A DNA stretch of 64,000 bases, taken from contig CM050662.1 in NCBI GenBank assembly GCA_027574665.1, positions 3,750,501 through 3,814,500 on the forward strand. The letters run 5' to 3'. This document shows, one piece after another, positions 1 through 14,000 of the stretch (within the stretch, counting starts at the first letter, position 1; every line of letters starts with the position of its first letter). The stretch is from Rhynochetos jubatus. Its lineage: Eukaryota > Chordata > Aves > Eurypygiformes > Rhynochetidae. Made by a program: the position numbers and the translations under genes. Under the pieces are notes generated by a model. The model searched no databases and was not told the DNA's origin. It was given only the letters and a program-made list of their open reading frames with translations.

Positions 1-3000
1 TGAGGAGCGGCAAAGGAAGGCTGAGATTAATTATAATTGCTGACGAGAACCGGGTTTAATTCCTGGCTCTCTAAACTTTCCATAACACTTTGGCCAAGTC
101 GTTACATTTCAGAACCACTTGGCAGTGAGCTGCCAAACCCCTCATGCCATTTGGGAATGAGATGCTTAAATACCTCTGTGGATCTGGGACTTGATTTAGG
201 CTGTCAGTTAACCAGCCTGCATTAACGACACTACCTGTCTCTCCTCCACCATTTCCACCTTACAGAACTGCTGTGTGACCCTCCAGGCAGAGGCACCTTT
301 TCTAGGTGTTTAATAAAATGGGACTGAGGCTTTTGCAGAGATCTCTGCTTTCCAGATTTCCTGACACAGGAGTTTTTTTCATGTGAGTGTCCTAAGAATT
401 GGGTGTTGTTGCTCTCCGCTGCTTCAGCAGCTGCTGTGCTTCACCCAGGAAACAGCTGCACTTGCGTTAAGAGGTCGGTGTATTTTTGTCCTAGGTTGTT
501 TGACGGAATTGCCAGTGTTTGAACAGAACAGTCTAATTTTAGGCGGCTAGGTCTCTTTTCTGAAATCATTTGCTTATGCAGCCTGCAAGCAGAGGGTGAC
601 ACTGACGTTGGTGCAGCAAGGCTGCATGCACAGGCTCTCTGCCACGCTGCCTGGGGACAGGTAGGACATCATCGCATCTCCCTCCACAAACTGCCAGGGA
701 AGGGGAAGGATCCAGTGAGTCCAGGGTCACACGTCACTGGGGACAGGTGGTCCCTCTCAATCACCAGTTCTGAGTGGACAGGACCAGCCCCAGTGCCTTC
801 AGACTGGTGCCAGAGATCCTCCCCGTGACTCCATCGCTCTGTGAGTGCAGGCTGGACAGCACAAGCCTTTCTTGACCCTCACCTAAACCCTGCAGAGTGT
901 TTCCAAGAGCTGGCCCAGCTCTCTGCTACAGCAGTGCTGCTGCACGAAGGCTCTGATGTACAGTCAGGGGTTTTAAATCTCAGTGCCACTCTGGTCAGCA
1001 GCTGGAGAAACCGCTCTTCAAACGTCTTATGATTGCCAAAAGTAATACCAAAGCAGAATACCTAAAATTCACTTTTTTGTTTGTTTGTTTGTTTGTTTAC
1101 ATCATCTCTTTTTGTGCTGAGTGAGCAGGGTGAGCTGCTGGCTCTGGGAATATCTCGGCTGCCACAAGAGAAGGCTCCACAGAAAAAGCCCTCTTCTCTC
1201 AGTCTAGCAGTCACACCTAACCTCACAGAACTACTGCAAATAACAGAAATCCAAAATTCCCCCACTCATCCTCTGCAAAATTCACTGGAAAGCAGCTAGC
1301 GCTGAGCCAGAGCTGAAATGCACCTGCAGCCCCGACACACTCCTCTGCAGCCCCCTGGCTCTGGTGGGTAATCAGGAGTTTCCCATTACAGCAAGAGCAG
1401 AAAGCCCTATTTCCCATCGTAAATCCCTCAGCAAGCTCCCCGTCTCCACCTAGAACTGCACAATCCGGCTGTAAATCACTGGCACCCAAACACGCAACAA
1501 GTATCTTGGCAGTGCCTACACTTAATGGCCAGCCCTTGGGGTGGCTTTGATGTTTATTGCAGTTACAGCTGCCCTGGCTGCGTCCTGGTTGTTATTGTTT
1601 GCTGTTTATATAGCCAGGGCCCGCCACGGAGCAGAGCACGGCCATGCTGGCACAGCTCCGGGAGGAAGCGCTTTCCAGCCCCGTTTGCACGAGGGTCCCC
1701 TGAGGAGGTCCACAGGGAGCCACGACGCGTGGCACTTGTTTGGTTCGTACCCATCCTGCTGCACAGCCCCACGACGTGCCTGGGGTCTCTTCCTGCTTTG
1801 CACATGTCTGTCCCTCTCTGCTGTAATGCAGCCGGGATGCTGAGCACCTTCACCAAAAGAAAACAGCTAATATAACAGGACTTGTGATTATTTAAGTTGG
1901 CAGGGAAAGCGTAACAAGCAGCAGTGGCCAGAAGTCAGAGCCAGACATCCTCCGCTTTGAAATAATGTGCAGTTGTGTTTATAGAGCCAGGGCCATTAAT
2001 TCCTGAGCTACGTGCCAGAAGTGGATCTCCGTCCCTTGGCCTCTGCACAGCAAGACCGGTCACTTCACCGCAGCAAAGCTCAAACGTGGCACATCAGGGT
2101 GAGCATCTACTTGGCCAGATGGACTCCAGGGACTGAGCACTGGAAAAAAATATAGTTATTCATCTTATTTACAATAACTCCAAGGTTTAGTTTCAGAGAT
2201 GGAAAACTCCATATGAACCGATGCTCTGGTGTGACCTTCACCAAGAGGCTGAGCTGTGGAGGAAGAAAGCATTGAGTATGATCCTCCTGCCCTAGCACCG
2301 GGGATGCAGGAGCTAGCCCATGGCATGGTCCCGTCACAGACAGCCGTACAGGGCAGCAATGTCATCTGCCTTGCCCTCAGCTTCCTCCTGTTCCAAGCTC
2401 TCAGAATTCTCCTCAACTGCACCAAAAATGTTGAATAACCTGTCAGCTCAGCACCTTTAGTCCCCTTTTCCTTCAACAAAGACTAAGCGTAGGAAATAGC
2501 TCTTCAGCAATTCCTGATGCTTTCACATGCCATCTACACTAAAAAGCACCTGTGATAAATCAAAAAAGAAAAAGTGTTACAAGCAGCTATTTCTCCCCAC
2601 AGAGGATGAAAACAATGGCTTCTGCAAGGCAGCTTTGGAGAAAGGAGCAGTTTGAGTTTGGCAGCTGCTGGAGGATATTGGCCCCCATGATGATCTCAGC
2701 ACATTTTTTTTTTTTGTGCTGAATGTATACAGAGTACCTTATGGCATTTGCAAACCAATGTCCAGAAATTGTGTTGTAAAGCTGTTTAAGAGGAGGAAGC
2801 CTAGTGACAAAGGAAAAACTTGGGAAACTCTTGGGATCTATAGAAATAGCCCAAATCACTGTACTGACTCTCCATGAAGGTGCCCACAGCATCCCAGGTG
2901 ACGTCTGCAAAGGGGAGCATCCCCCTTCCTCAAAAGAAGCATCTCTACTTCTTCAAGAAGGGCAACTGTGTGCCAAAAAGGTCATTTTTCCCATTCTGTT

Positions 3001-5093
3001 GGTGGATTTAGTAAGTGATGTTACATCTGTCCATAATCCTGTCTATGTTACTAGACTGATGCTCATCTAACCTGTCCTCCAAAACCTGCAGAGAAGGGTA
3101 TCCCATAATTCTCATGCACAACCACTCCTAGCAACTCACTGTCCTTATGTTAGAGCAGTTTCCTATTGCCCAGCCTCCCTTTTCCTTGCTGGAAAGAGAC
3201 CATGTTTTATTATGTTTTCACACTGTTTTGGTTCCTGTTTGGCTAGGACCAATCTCATAAAGCCTCAGACAAAAAAACAATTATGGCTTCAACGCAGCTA
3301 TGTGAGAAAAATGGGATCAGGAGCTCGCTACGCCCAGACAGTCCCAAGGGGTGAGCTCAGAGCCAAGCCCTGATATCCCACAGACACTGGATGCTAAAGA
3401 CCTCGTTCCGGATACCACTACCAGGGCATTCATCTGACCTCTCTCAGGCACCTACAGCATAGGTTCCTACCACAAAGTTCATCACCTACGTCACCTCTAC
3501 GGCTCCTGGTAAGAAATGGGATGTTGCAGGCTGTGCCTAGAGGAGTCAGAGTAAGGTAGAAATCTGAAACAGGTAAGAGATCTGAAATAGGTCAGAGCAA
3601 TAGGTTTTAGAAGTGCCTGGTCATCTCTATGGTGAGAACAAGAGCCCGGAGCTGAGCTCCCTTGCCGGCTGGCTCGGGAGAGACGTAAAGCAGGAGGTGA
3701 GATGAATCTTGTGTACAGGGAGGACAGACTCTGGCTGTAAGTGGGTGCACGAGCACTGCTCTGCTCTAGCATCACTGCGTTGCTGGAGCTCCCCTCCTGC
3801 CACCCCACGAGGCGCAGCACCCTGCAAAGGCACTGCACCTCCCCACAGACCACTGCTGCGATGGAGCTACACAGCACTGCGAGGGGACAGCGAGCTGCAA
3901 GGATTCAACCTTTACTGCTGTCCCTTTTTGTCCAAAACCCTTAGCTCTCATGGGACGCTGGCGAGGCGGGTCAGATTCAGCTGGTTTCTGTAGCTGCAAT
4001 GTAGTTTCTTTCATTAACCTTAACTACAGGCAGCACCTGGATCACAAGCAATAACCAATTTAAAATGCCAATTAGGATGTGCATTTCGAAAATGACAGTC
4101 TCAAAGTCACCTTTTCAGAGTTAAACCAGCCGGGTTTGATTTGAGGGTTAAAGTGCATTTATGTTTTCCAGTTCTTGTCCCCAGGTATGGGAACTGGACA
4201 TCTCTTTTTTCCCCTTTTAAATGGCAGCATTTTTAATTGGCATCTCACCTAATCATAGGAGTCTGGGAGACAGGGCTTGAAGAAAAGCACCAGGGATCCT
4301 GGATCAGGCAACATGGGGGCAGTGCGGGGATGCTTTGTCCTAAATTCCAAACAAAAACAAAGAAAAATGCAAGCAAAACCACCTTTCAGTTGAGAAACCA
4401 GGGACTCAGTGCAACACCTACAATCCTGGGAGAGCAAAGCCCTGCACGGACCTACAGCACTACCAGGGAAGGCAGCTCCAGGTCAATCCCATCTGCAGCC
4501 CCTGACAGCCCCCTTGCTCTGTCCAGACCTACACGGCCACAGGGCTTCAGCCACCTTCCCAGGATGCAAATACATGGGACAAAAGGATCAGAGGTAGAGA
4601 CAGGAAGGAAAAAACAGTCTCATGGGATCCTGGAAGCCTTTACAACCCTCATCCATCCACTCATTAAGGTCTCAAGGGAACAAGCATTCCAATGTGTGTC
4701 AACTCTAAACATCTCCAGAACACAGGTCAAACAGCCTTTCTCTGCCAAGACTGTGCAGGAGGCAAACAACTCATGGGGAGGGAACGACCCCAGTGATATA
4801 CATGGCCCTGCATTTTCCCTGTAACTGAGGAAGATGAACGGTTTGGCTCCATGTGGGGAGAAGGGCAGTTACCCGGGCTGAATAAGCTCCAGTACTAATT
4901 TACTCAGAACCGGATAGCTTTGTGCTCAGTATTTTCTACTACTTCTTTGCTAATGCTTTTGGGGAAATCATGCATTTTAAAGTCATTCCTACAGAAGATG
5001 AGGAAAACCCAAACCACACGACTAGCAAGAACACTAATCCTTTAGTGACAGTCACCGATTTACACTGCTAATACTGTTACTCTTTCATTTCAG
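1..5093. other. Non-coding stretch: ECSCR 5' flank or first intron, no gene recognised
   Basis: I see no exon in this 5 kb that I can tie to a known protein. By human synteny the space to the left should lead toward SMIM33 and STING1, and it should hold the ECSCR signal-peptide exon, but I found no ATG followed by a hydrophobic run that ends in phase 1 at a good GT donor. An AATAAA hexamer lies at 312-317 and could end an upstream gene, but nothing supports that. A (GTTT)n run sits near 1077-1098. Segment 1525-1640 is hydrophobic when translated in two frames, with no other sign of being coding. Confidence 0.5.
1076..1099 (+). repeat. (GTTT)n microsatellite
   Basis: Five to six TTTG units in a row (TTTTTTGTTTGTTTG...), a simple repeat in non-coding DNA. 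Confidence 0.8.
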
Positions 5094-8000
5094 GTACTAC
5101 AACCTCCACAGTCTCCTCCATCCACGCTGTAACAGGTACTTCCCGGGTTGTGATCTGCTTTAAACGTCTGTTTGGGTGTGGATGCACATGCCCATGTGGG
5201 GATGCAAATGGAGAGTCCACAAATGGGAACCAGATTCCAGACTCACGTCCACTTCCCATCATTTTCCCAGGACTCTGCGTTGCCCACCTCTGCCTGCCCT
5301 TTCTGTCACCATTCAACCCCAGATCCCCAGGGCCGTGGAGGGCACTGTGCCCCAGAGGATGACCCTGCCTGGGTCTCCTTTTTCTGGCCTCTGTCCCCAG
5401 CCTTGTCTGGAAGAAAGCAACGCTGTGTTTCAGGAAGCCTAGTGAAAGCAGAGGGATCCTGCCTCGTCTTCCCCCCAGCTGTTTCCGAACTGTTCTCCAC
5501 TAGCATGCTCTTCTCCACGGATCCTCAGAGCCAAGGTCTCTACAGCCACACCAGCAGCACCGCTCCCCCCATCCTTGGCATGTCTTGCCCCCACCACTCT
5601 TTCAGCTCTTATTGTCCATAATGGCCCATCCTTCAACCTCCCTACAGGGATCCCACCACCAAGGAGCACGTTTAGGAGATGTCACCTCCACATCTCTCTG
5701 CTTGTGTTACAGGTCAATCCCAATCAACAACACACAGCCCTGAAGCGAAGAACCATAACTCAGGTAACATTCTCCTGGAGACCTAAGGGTGCAGCTCAGG
5801 GGCATCCTGGCATGTAACTGCTCTGACCAGTCCAGCTGGGCCACCCAGCAATAAACAGGGCTGTGCAGGTCAGATGAGAACAGTGATGGGGAAGAAGGAA
5901 GTTTTATGGTGTAAGGGCTTCTGATCCAGCCACCCCAGAGGGATCAAGGCACACATGAGAGCAAGAACAGGGGAAAAACATCATTACACTGAACAGGGAG
6001 AAGCAGGGTCAGCACATCACAACCCAGGGAGAACCCTGGGCTTTGTGTCTTGTGGGCACAGAGAGTGCAACTGCCCAGAGCTCAGGCGAGGACCCAGGCT
6101 GGGCAGTGAACACGCTGCTGCATCCTCCTCCCTGGCATCACCCACTCTGCTTAGCGGCTCTTCCGCGCAAGGACCATCGGGTGTGCGCAGCACATGCAAG
6201 CACAGTGCCTTGCATGCCCAGTCTGGCCTCGTCTCCTGGTGTCGTGACACAAGTAACAGCAATGGGGTCATTGTTGTAAGAGCTTCCCTGCACTACGTTT
6301 ACTGCTCCACACTGCTCTCTTGGCAAGCCTGGCCACATTTGTTTTTAATCAGAAACTTCCAGAGCTGTGCACACCCTCAGCACGTCCCATACAGGTCAAC
6401 GTGTTCCCCATTGTGCCAGGAGGAAAAGGGGGAGCATGAAGAGAATTGTCCTAAACTGTACCATGTTTGTGTCAGCACAGGGCTGAACGCTGCCTTCGCT
6501 CTAATTCAGCTGTTCATGTTGGGGGGTTTGCCTTGTTATCTATCTTCATGGAAACAGCAACTACTCCTAAGGGCAGAAAAATATTTAAAAGTAATATGAA
6601 CCTCTGAGGAGTTCCCTTACTTTATTCTGTTTTTTTCTGTTCTCCCCCTCTTCTGAAACCAGCTTCAGGACACTGCCAGGCATACGTGGTCACACAGCAG
6701 AAAGTTACATGTTTCAGTCTGAAAATACTCAAAGAAGGGATCTCTCCAACTCCAGATCCACATCTGTTAGTCCACTTGGATCTTTGGAGACAGATCCCTT
6801 CCTGCTCTGTTGGGGGCGGGGGGGGGAGAAAGCTTTCTAAGCACAAATACCGCTCCAAAGGGACCCCACATACGTAAAGGAGAAAGATCTCAGATTCTGC
6901 TTCATGCCTTGCAGAAACTTATTCCTAAATTCAAATATTTTGGTGATGCATTTGGATAAAAGTAAAAAACAACAACAAACACAATCCAACTTTAAACCCA
7001 TCTTTACTCTTTTCTCATATTAATTGTTATTATTATAACAGAAGCCCAGACAAGAAACTTGCCTATAAATTCCAAGGTGGTGATCCACTCTTCCTTGCGA
7101 GGGATTTACTGAAAGCTTTTTCACCCACATCTTGCTCTGGATCATGTTCTTGCTATGCAGCTTTGAGTAGCAGGTTGAGGAAGATGACAGACCCTCCAGA
7201 CCACTACAAGAAATGAATGGTTTGTGCTTATGTTTGAAACATAAAGTTAGCATCTCAGATAACAAGCAAACACACACGTGGGTACCAGGCAGCTCTAGCC
7301 AGTTAAAGTGTCTGGTGATAAAAATATTTTCATTTTCAAAGCAGGAAAAAGCAGTGGCAAAAAGCAGACCTTCTCCATGTGTGTCCTGAGTTCTGCCAGC
7401 TCAGCATCTCTGTACACTAAAAAGCAGCAAAAGCTAATGCTGAAGTACAAGAGCTCCCTCAGTCTGAGAAGGATGAAGGCGATTTCCTTGTTTGCTCATG
7501 CCCCTGCTTTCCCTAGCAGCTTATCCACAACTCCCAAGGAGGTTGAGGACTCCTTGCAATAGCCATGCCCTCCTCCAAGCTGTGTCTGGGCAGAGCTTGT
7601 GGTGAGCAGAGCTCTTTGAGGTAACACTATGCTTCCTCTGCAGAGCCTTCAGTAAAATCAACAACACCGACCTACTTGAATCTCAACTCTGTGCGTCAAA
7701 CTACTACAGCCAAATCCTCTTCCGTGGCTACAACACTGCTAGCGTCAAATGCAACAGGTAAGTTCGGAAAACTCAAATTTTTCGTTGGTCAGGACCCCTC
7801 ATGCACCCCTCCTTATCCAAGTAAAACCGGGGGCATCAGAAAGACTGCGCTAGTCCACGCCATGCTACTTATCCAGTAGCAGCAACTGTGGAATCTCTTT
7901 GAGTCTTTGCTAAAAGAGCAGCTCATTCCAGCTCCCCAAAAGCACAGGGCTGGACACAACTGTGATCAGGATGTGGCAGCTGCACAGCAAGCCCATATTG

Positions 8001-11000
8001 GAAAATCCAGGTCATGCTTTACCAGGTAATGTTTTGTGGAGGAGCTACAGGCACCCCAGCCTCCCCAGCAGACCTCTCCCAAGCTCACCTCTCATGTACA
8101 CTCTCTAAATTGACTGCATGGCTCACCACCTGGACATCATGAGGGGAATTCTCATGAAAACAAAGTATTTTACCCCATGGAAACACAACAGCTCTCCATA
8201 GCGCTATCAGTAGCAGCTAATTCTCCTTTCCCATGTTTTCTTTATCCAGATGAAAAGTCTAATGGAAGCAGAAGCACAGCAGCTTCAACACCTCAAGGTA
8301 CTTTGTCCTTGTATAGAGTACCAGTAAGTTTAGATAATTTCATGGCAATTACCTTACTTGGTTCACATGGTGCAGGTTATCTAAGCACGAGTCTTTATCT
8401 TGGAGTTGAGCCACCAGTAACACCCAAAATCATGCCTGGTGTCCTTACAAGCAGTGATAAAACATGAGGCCAAATGCACTTAACATCCTCTGCCTGGGAT
8501 GAACCTGAGCAGTTGAAAGGCTGATCTGTGTGTAGGAAAAGAGACCCCTTTTATCATCCTTTTAAAAAGAAATAGTTTTGCTTTTGACAGTTTGCTTAAC
8601 CCAGCCTGCAAGCAAAATTAGGGAACTCAGGAAGAGTTTTCTCAGAGTAAGAGAGGAATCCAAGAGAGTGTGAAATCTGACAACACAGCTGATTCCCCAT
8701 TACAGATTCAGCCTCACAAATCTGCAGTGGTCAAGACAGAAGCTGCTCAGCCTCTCCAACTGCCTCTCAGATCTTCTCTAACGCAAGCAAGGTTAAAAAC
8801 CCGTGGTCAGCTCTGCCTGCACAGATGTCCAGCCAGCATGCCAGTGCCCAGCTAAGCCTACAGCCCTTTGCAATAGAGCAGATTGCTGTTAATTATATCC
8901 CTGCTCTCTATCTGGAAAGCTTCATACATCTTTGGCTATAGAAATGCTGATGCTTCCAAAAGCGAAGGCTCCTGTTGTGTGAGACCCAACATTACCCACG
9001 GACGGGGTATCCATGCCAGACTCAGCAAACCACAGCTTCTGCCCACTGCCCGTAGCTGGAAGAACAATTTCAGAGTGAAACAAAGGTTTTGATGACTGGT
9101 GAAAAAATTGCACAGCAGTCATCCCTGCTTCTCAGGACTGTTCTGCTCCACGTGATTTCTGAACTAGTTAGATTCGTTATTTTTATACATTTTCCCCTTT
9201 TTTTCCTGACTTATAGCAAAATGACATTCCAAAACAGGGATGTTTTCTGCAAGACCAGACCCCTGTTTCAGCTGCACACCCTGTGCTCCAGTGCAGAGTG
9301 CCAGGAGCTGTTTCACACCTCTCCAGGCAGCACACACTTTTCGCCAATGCTGCTACTGGGAGAGGATGGGAAAGGAGGAAAGAAGATCCTATTTGACCTA
9401 CAGATGATCTTCTGAAGCTCTAAAGTATCATTTTTAGTCTCCAGACAGGGCCCGTAGCTCTTCATTAAGGTCACTGCAGATAATCTGGCCGTTCAACATG
9501 CATCCAGGAGGCAACAAAGGGGTTTTTTCTCTGTACAAGTGAAGCACACAGGCTAGCTTTAAATTTGCTTGCACAAGCACTGGAAGCAGCTGTCACAAAC
9601 CAAACAGTTTCATATAAGCCAATTCATCCCACTGAGAACTGGAGTTCTGGATTGAACAAACCCCTACGCTGTCACAGCTAGACTACATATGGTGTGCAAG
9701 TTAGCCCAACTCAAAGTAGCTTAATTACTTCTAGATAACCCAAGACAGCATGCCTACTAATTCCAACCCCAAGGACAAGCTGAACAGTCAATCCACACCC
9801 ATATTCTGCAGAATTTCTTCCCTGAAGCAGATTTTTTTTAAAGTCTCAGTGTCTATGACCAACAACAATTCTCTAACCTTCCCTGATCACTCTTGAAGTA
9901 TTCAAGTGCGGTATCTGCCCAGAAACTGGATCTGGGACTGCAGAACCAGATCAATTTATACAAGGTTATATGAATTTTGGTTCCCTGAGTTTCTATTTGG
10001 ATATGGAAAATAGTACAAAGAATGTTTGGTGGGAAGGTTTTAGCCCAAGTATGAATTCCGTGGTTATCCAGATACCACCAGCATTACTGTCAATCCATCC
10101 TCCTCTCCAGCATGGCCATTAATTATTTTTGTTATCAGATGACACTCAAGGGCAAGACTCACATTCTGCGTTTCTCTGTGCAGGTCAAGAGCTCAAGAGA
10201 AGCGAGAGTACCACAACATCAGCAACTCAAGGTGCTTTCTCCTTTCTCATGCAGAGAGACAGTTATCACTAGGTGCTTTACAGCCCTTTTCACAGCCAAC
10301 AGCAAGACCATCACCCTGCCATCATCACGGCAGCATGGTGACCAGCCAACAAGTACCTGAGGGATGATGGCCATCCCACCTAGCCCTTGAAAAGCCCAGA
10401 AAGCTCTGCAGAAGCAGCACTTTTGGGCAACCTGTTGAGCCCAGGAACAGTGGTTGTGAGTCACAGCAGGAAAAGTGCCACTATGGCAAAAGGTTGTGAG
10501 ACGAGGGAGACAGGACAAGCATTCCCCTCAAACACACTGCCAGATCCACCCTTCACTTGCCATGCTCAGCTTCTTCACTAGGGCCCCAGCAGAAAACCCC
10601 TTGGGTGTTCTCGGCGTGTCAATATAAGGGGCGACACCAAGGCATTCCGATTCCCACGCAGGTATTGGTCACTTTGCTGTTCACGTTGATGGGGCTGGCC
10701 AGGATCCAACGTTATCCTCTGCAATGAAGTGCAAGTGGGAGTTAGATCCTCTGGCATTGCTAGGAGTCCTCTTCCCAACCTTGGAAGGAAAACTTTTATA
10801 TAAAGCTACCTTTTTTCCCCTTCTTGTAGGCACCTCAAAGCCAGTCACCCCAACACCGCACTCCTCTGGCTACTTGCCTGTGCCCACTCTGACAGACGAT
10901 AAATCACCACTGACAGTGGCAGCTTTTGGTAAGGTCTTGTGTAAGCTGGGGAGAGGGAGGGGATCTGTTTTGCCAGGCCACGCTGTTCTGGACGCCCAGC

Positions 11001-14000
11001 TTCAAAGACACTTCCCTGGAGATGGCACCAGTTTTTTTTCTTCAGCATGCCTGATCCTGGAGTTTTCAGAGCGCAAGGGAAAAGCCTTGAGAAAAAGACT
11101 TACCACCAGCAGGCAATAAAGTGCCTAATAAATACCCCCAGCCATGCCCGGTGTACAAGGGACAGACAATTTGAAAGTCCACCATGGCTACACCTGAGCT
11201 TGGTCCCAGCGCCAAGGGTTTGCCTCGCTCCATGTTAGGACAAGACATGGGCACAAATGATCCCATGCTATGCCTTTGTTTCCCTGGCAGTGTCTAGAAT
11301 AAATACACTACCCGCCTGGAATCTCAGGTGATTTTTTTCCCTGCAAACTTGTTGGGACTTCACTCACACCCTGCCTTAGGGCCTTTCCCTGCACAGTTGC
11401 AGTCTGCTTGGCAGGAAGCAGCCAAGTCCTCTGCATCCTTTAGACGGTGGAAGGACAGAGCAAGAGATGCCACACCTCAACCTGGTGCTAGATTTGAAGA
11501 CAGGCACAAGGTAGATTTAAGAGACCCACTCTGCCTTGAGCTATACTGTCTTCCTCCTCCACGAAAACGAGCAAAAAACCCAATTTGCTCATTTCCATCA
11601 CACTATAGGAAAAGGTGTTATTTCAGAAGCATTTTTAAAAGTCAGGTGTTAACTTCATAGGTACCATTTTCTTATATCCTCCAAGGAAAGCCACCAGAAG
11701 TCCTGACGCAGTCTTAACGTGGCAAGATTCCCATGCAAAGAATAGTCTGATTTATTGTGGCCAGATGTCAGAATCAAACCTGCACTTGGCCACTGGTTTA
11801 TGAGACAGATAACATTGTTCACAGTCTTTAGCTTGTCTCTCCCCATTATATGACGTATTTATCTGACTTTATACACCTGTAGGATAAGATTTACCAACTG
11901 TAGTAGGAACATACTGACTTCAGTCAATCCCCAGTGTAATCAGCTGACTTCTGCCCTCCTGGCACTGCCTTAGCAATTAAGCATTCATCAGAAGCTCTTT
12001 GAGGCTAAAACACAAGAGGATAAAGCCATCCACCCTAGTGGCTATTTACTTTTCTATTACATACCATGCTCATTTTAATGAAAATATTGATTTCCTACTC
12101 ATTGACTACAGTCCAAGTCTCTCCGCTACCACAGAAGCTGAGGACAGGCACGTTGTTAATCACAGACCTTTCTTTCCTCCATGCCCAGGTGTCATCAGCT
12201 TCATAGTTATCCTGATAGTGGTTGTGATCATCCTGGTCAGCGTGGTCAGCCTGAGGTTCAAGTGCAACCGCTCAAAGGACTCCGAAGGTATTTGCCTGGG
12301 GTGACCTGTCTTTCCCTAATCAAAAAGTCAGCAGTTTCTACATGGATCTGGCAATTCCTAAAAGATGCTTTTTTAAAGCTTACATGGTGGGGAGGTTTTG
12401 AGGGCAAACTGGAACACAGATTCAGCAGTTAGGAATGTAGTGTGACCACCTCTTTAGAGCCCCAGCCCAGACCCATCTGCACAAGGAAACAGTCTCGAGT
12501 TTGCTGCAGTTAAATGTGCAGAATTCCATGGTTGGGCAGCTCTTCCAGCAAAAGTCATGGAGTTTGACACTTTTCTTCCCCAGGAATCCCATCTCCAATT
12601 AAGCAGTGCCCACTAGAGGGAAACTGCCAGAAGACCAAAGGATGCTAGTAACCAAACAGGCAGCAAAGCATTCAGTCCTCCCTCTACACTGGGTGAAGAA
12701 TTTTCCCTAATCAACTCTCAAGTATCCCCCATGGTGTCTCTAATCTCATTTGCATTTAATTTATAACCCTGTACAATGTAATTCTGAACATAGCTGACTT
12801 AGTTCATTGCTTGGCTGTGATGTTTTCTCACATGTACATCACCAACCGCTTTTCTCCCTCCAGACAAACAGAAACCAGGGACCTCCATGGTATCCGAAAG
12901 GTAAGGCTGCTCACGCTATTCACAGCCTATTGAAAATGCCTGGTTTATTCCAGAATTAATTTTAGCAAGGAAAATAGGCCACTTGGGTTATTTCAGGTGG
13001 AAGGAAACATTTCAAGGTATTGTTGAGACAGGTAAAAAAACCAAAATGGGTGTTGATAGCACCTCATCCTCTGCCTGTTGGAGTCAAAGGAGTCTAAGTT
13101 CAATATTTAGGGGGCTCATTTCAAAGCTGCACTGATGTCTGTGAAGACTCATCCCCTTCCAAAAGCAGTTTACTTCTCTTTCTTGGCACAGATACAGACT
13201 TGGGGTCTAAACTTGGGTTTCTGGATCTCAAAGCAGCCTCAGTAAGATGAGATCAGTCCCCAAAAACATCTTCCAAGAGGCCTAGTACTGTTATCTAGCA
13301 AGAGCAGGATAAGGGGGTCCCAATACAGAGACCTTTGGAAGAGAAGCACCAAGAGGAGGAGGGTCCATCTGAACCCCACGGTCCATCACTGCTAGCCAAA
13401 AAGAGATGCTGCATGTGGGAAAGCAGCAGGAAACAAGAGCTGAAAGGGACCAAAACACATCCAGTCTCCATTGGCACTAAATTCATATCCCAGCCCTCAG
13501 TGTAGGGAGAAAGGAGAATTCCACCTTCCTAACACCCCTAACTCTCACTCTTAAGGGAGACAATGGCAATACATGAGCAGCAGCATCAGATGTAAAAATA
13601 TCCAGGGCTCCCTTTGTATGACAAGGAAGGGCACAGGACAGACGGACACGGTAATGTTTGCTTTTGTTCCAGTTCTGGTACTGGCTGCAGGGCTGGAAGG
13701 TAATTCGGTCACTGAGAACCAGATCCAAACTGCTCCTTGATTCTGCCTGCAAGGGGTGATACAGGTGACAATGGTGCTTTCTGTTGGTCAAACCAGCGCC
13801 ACATCCAAATTTAAACGCGCTTCTGGTTTTCCTAGAGGTCTCCAAACCTGTGTTCAGACAGGGGATGGGGAATTTGGCAGTAGGGATGCACCTGAATCAG
13901 GGCAGCAGCTCAAAGGGCAGTGCAAATCAACCCTGGTCCCATGTACCAGCCAGTCACAGCCTTGCCTGTTTGCCTCATTCTGTGCAAAGAAGTTCCCTTC

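Noticed and set aside
625-660. Candidate ECSCR first exon starting at ATG 625 with donor GTAGGA
   Set aside because: Ends in phase 2 and lacks a hydrophobic signal core.
8706-8791. Possible extra ECSCR exon (ACAG acceptor, Ser-rich frame, GTTAAA donor)
   Set aside because: It would end in phase 0 and break the phase-1 register of the neighbouring exons.
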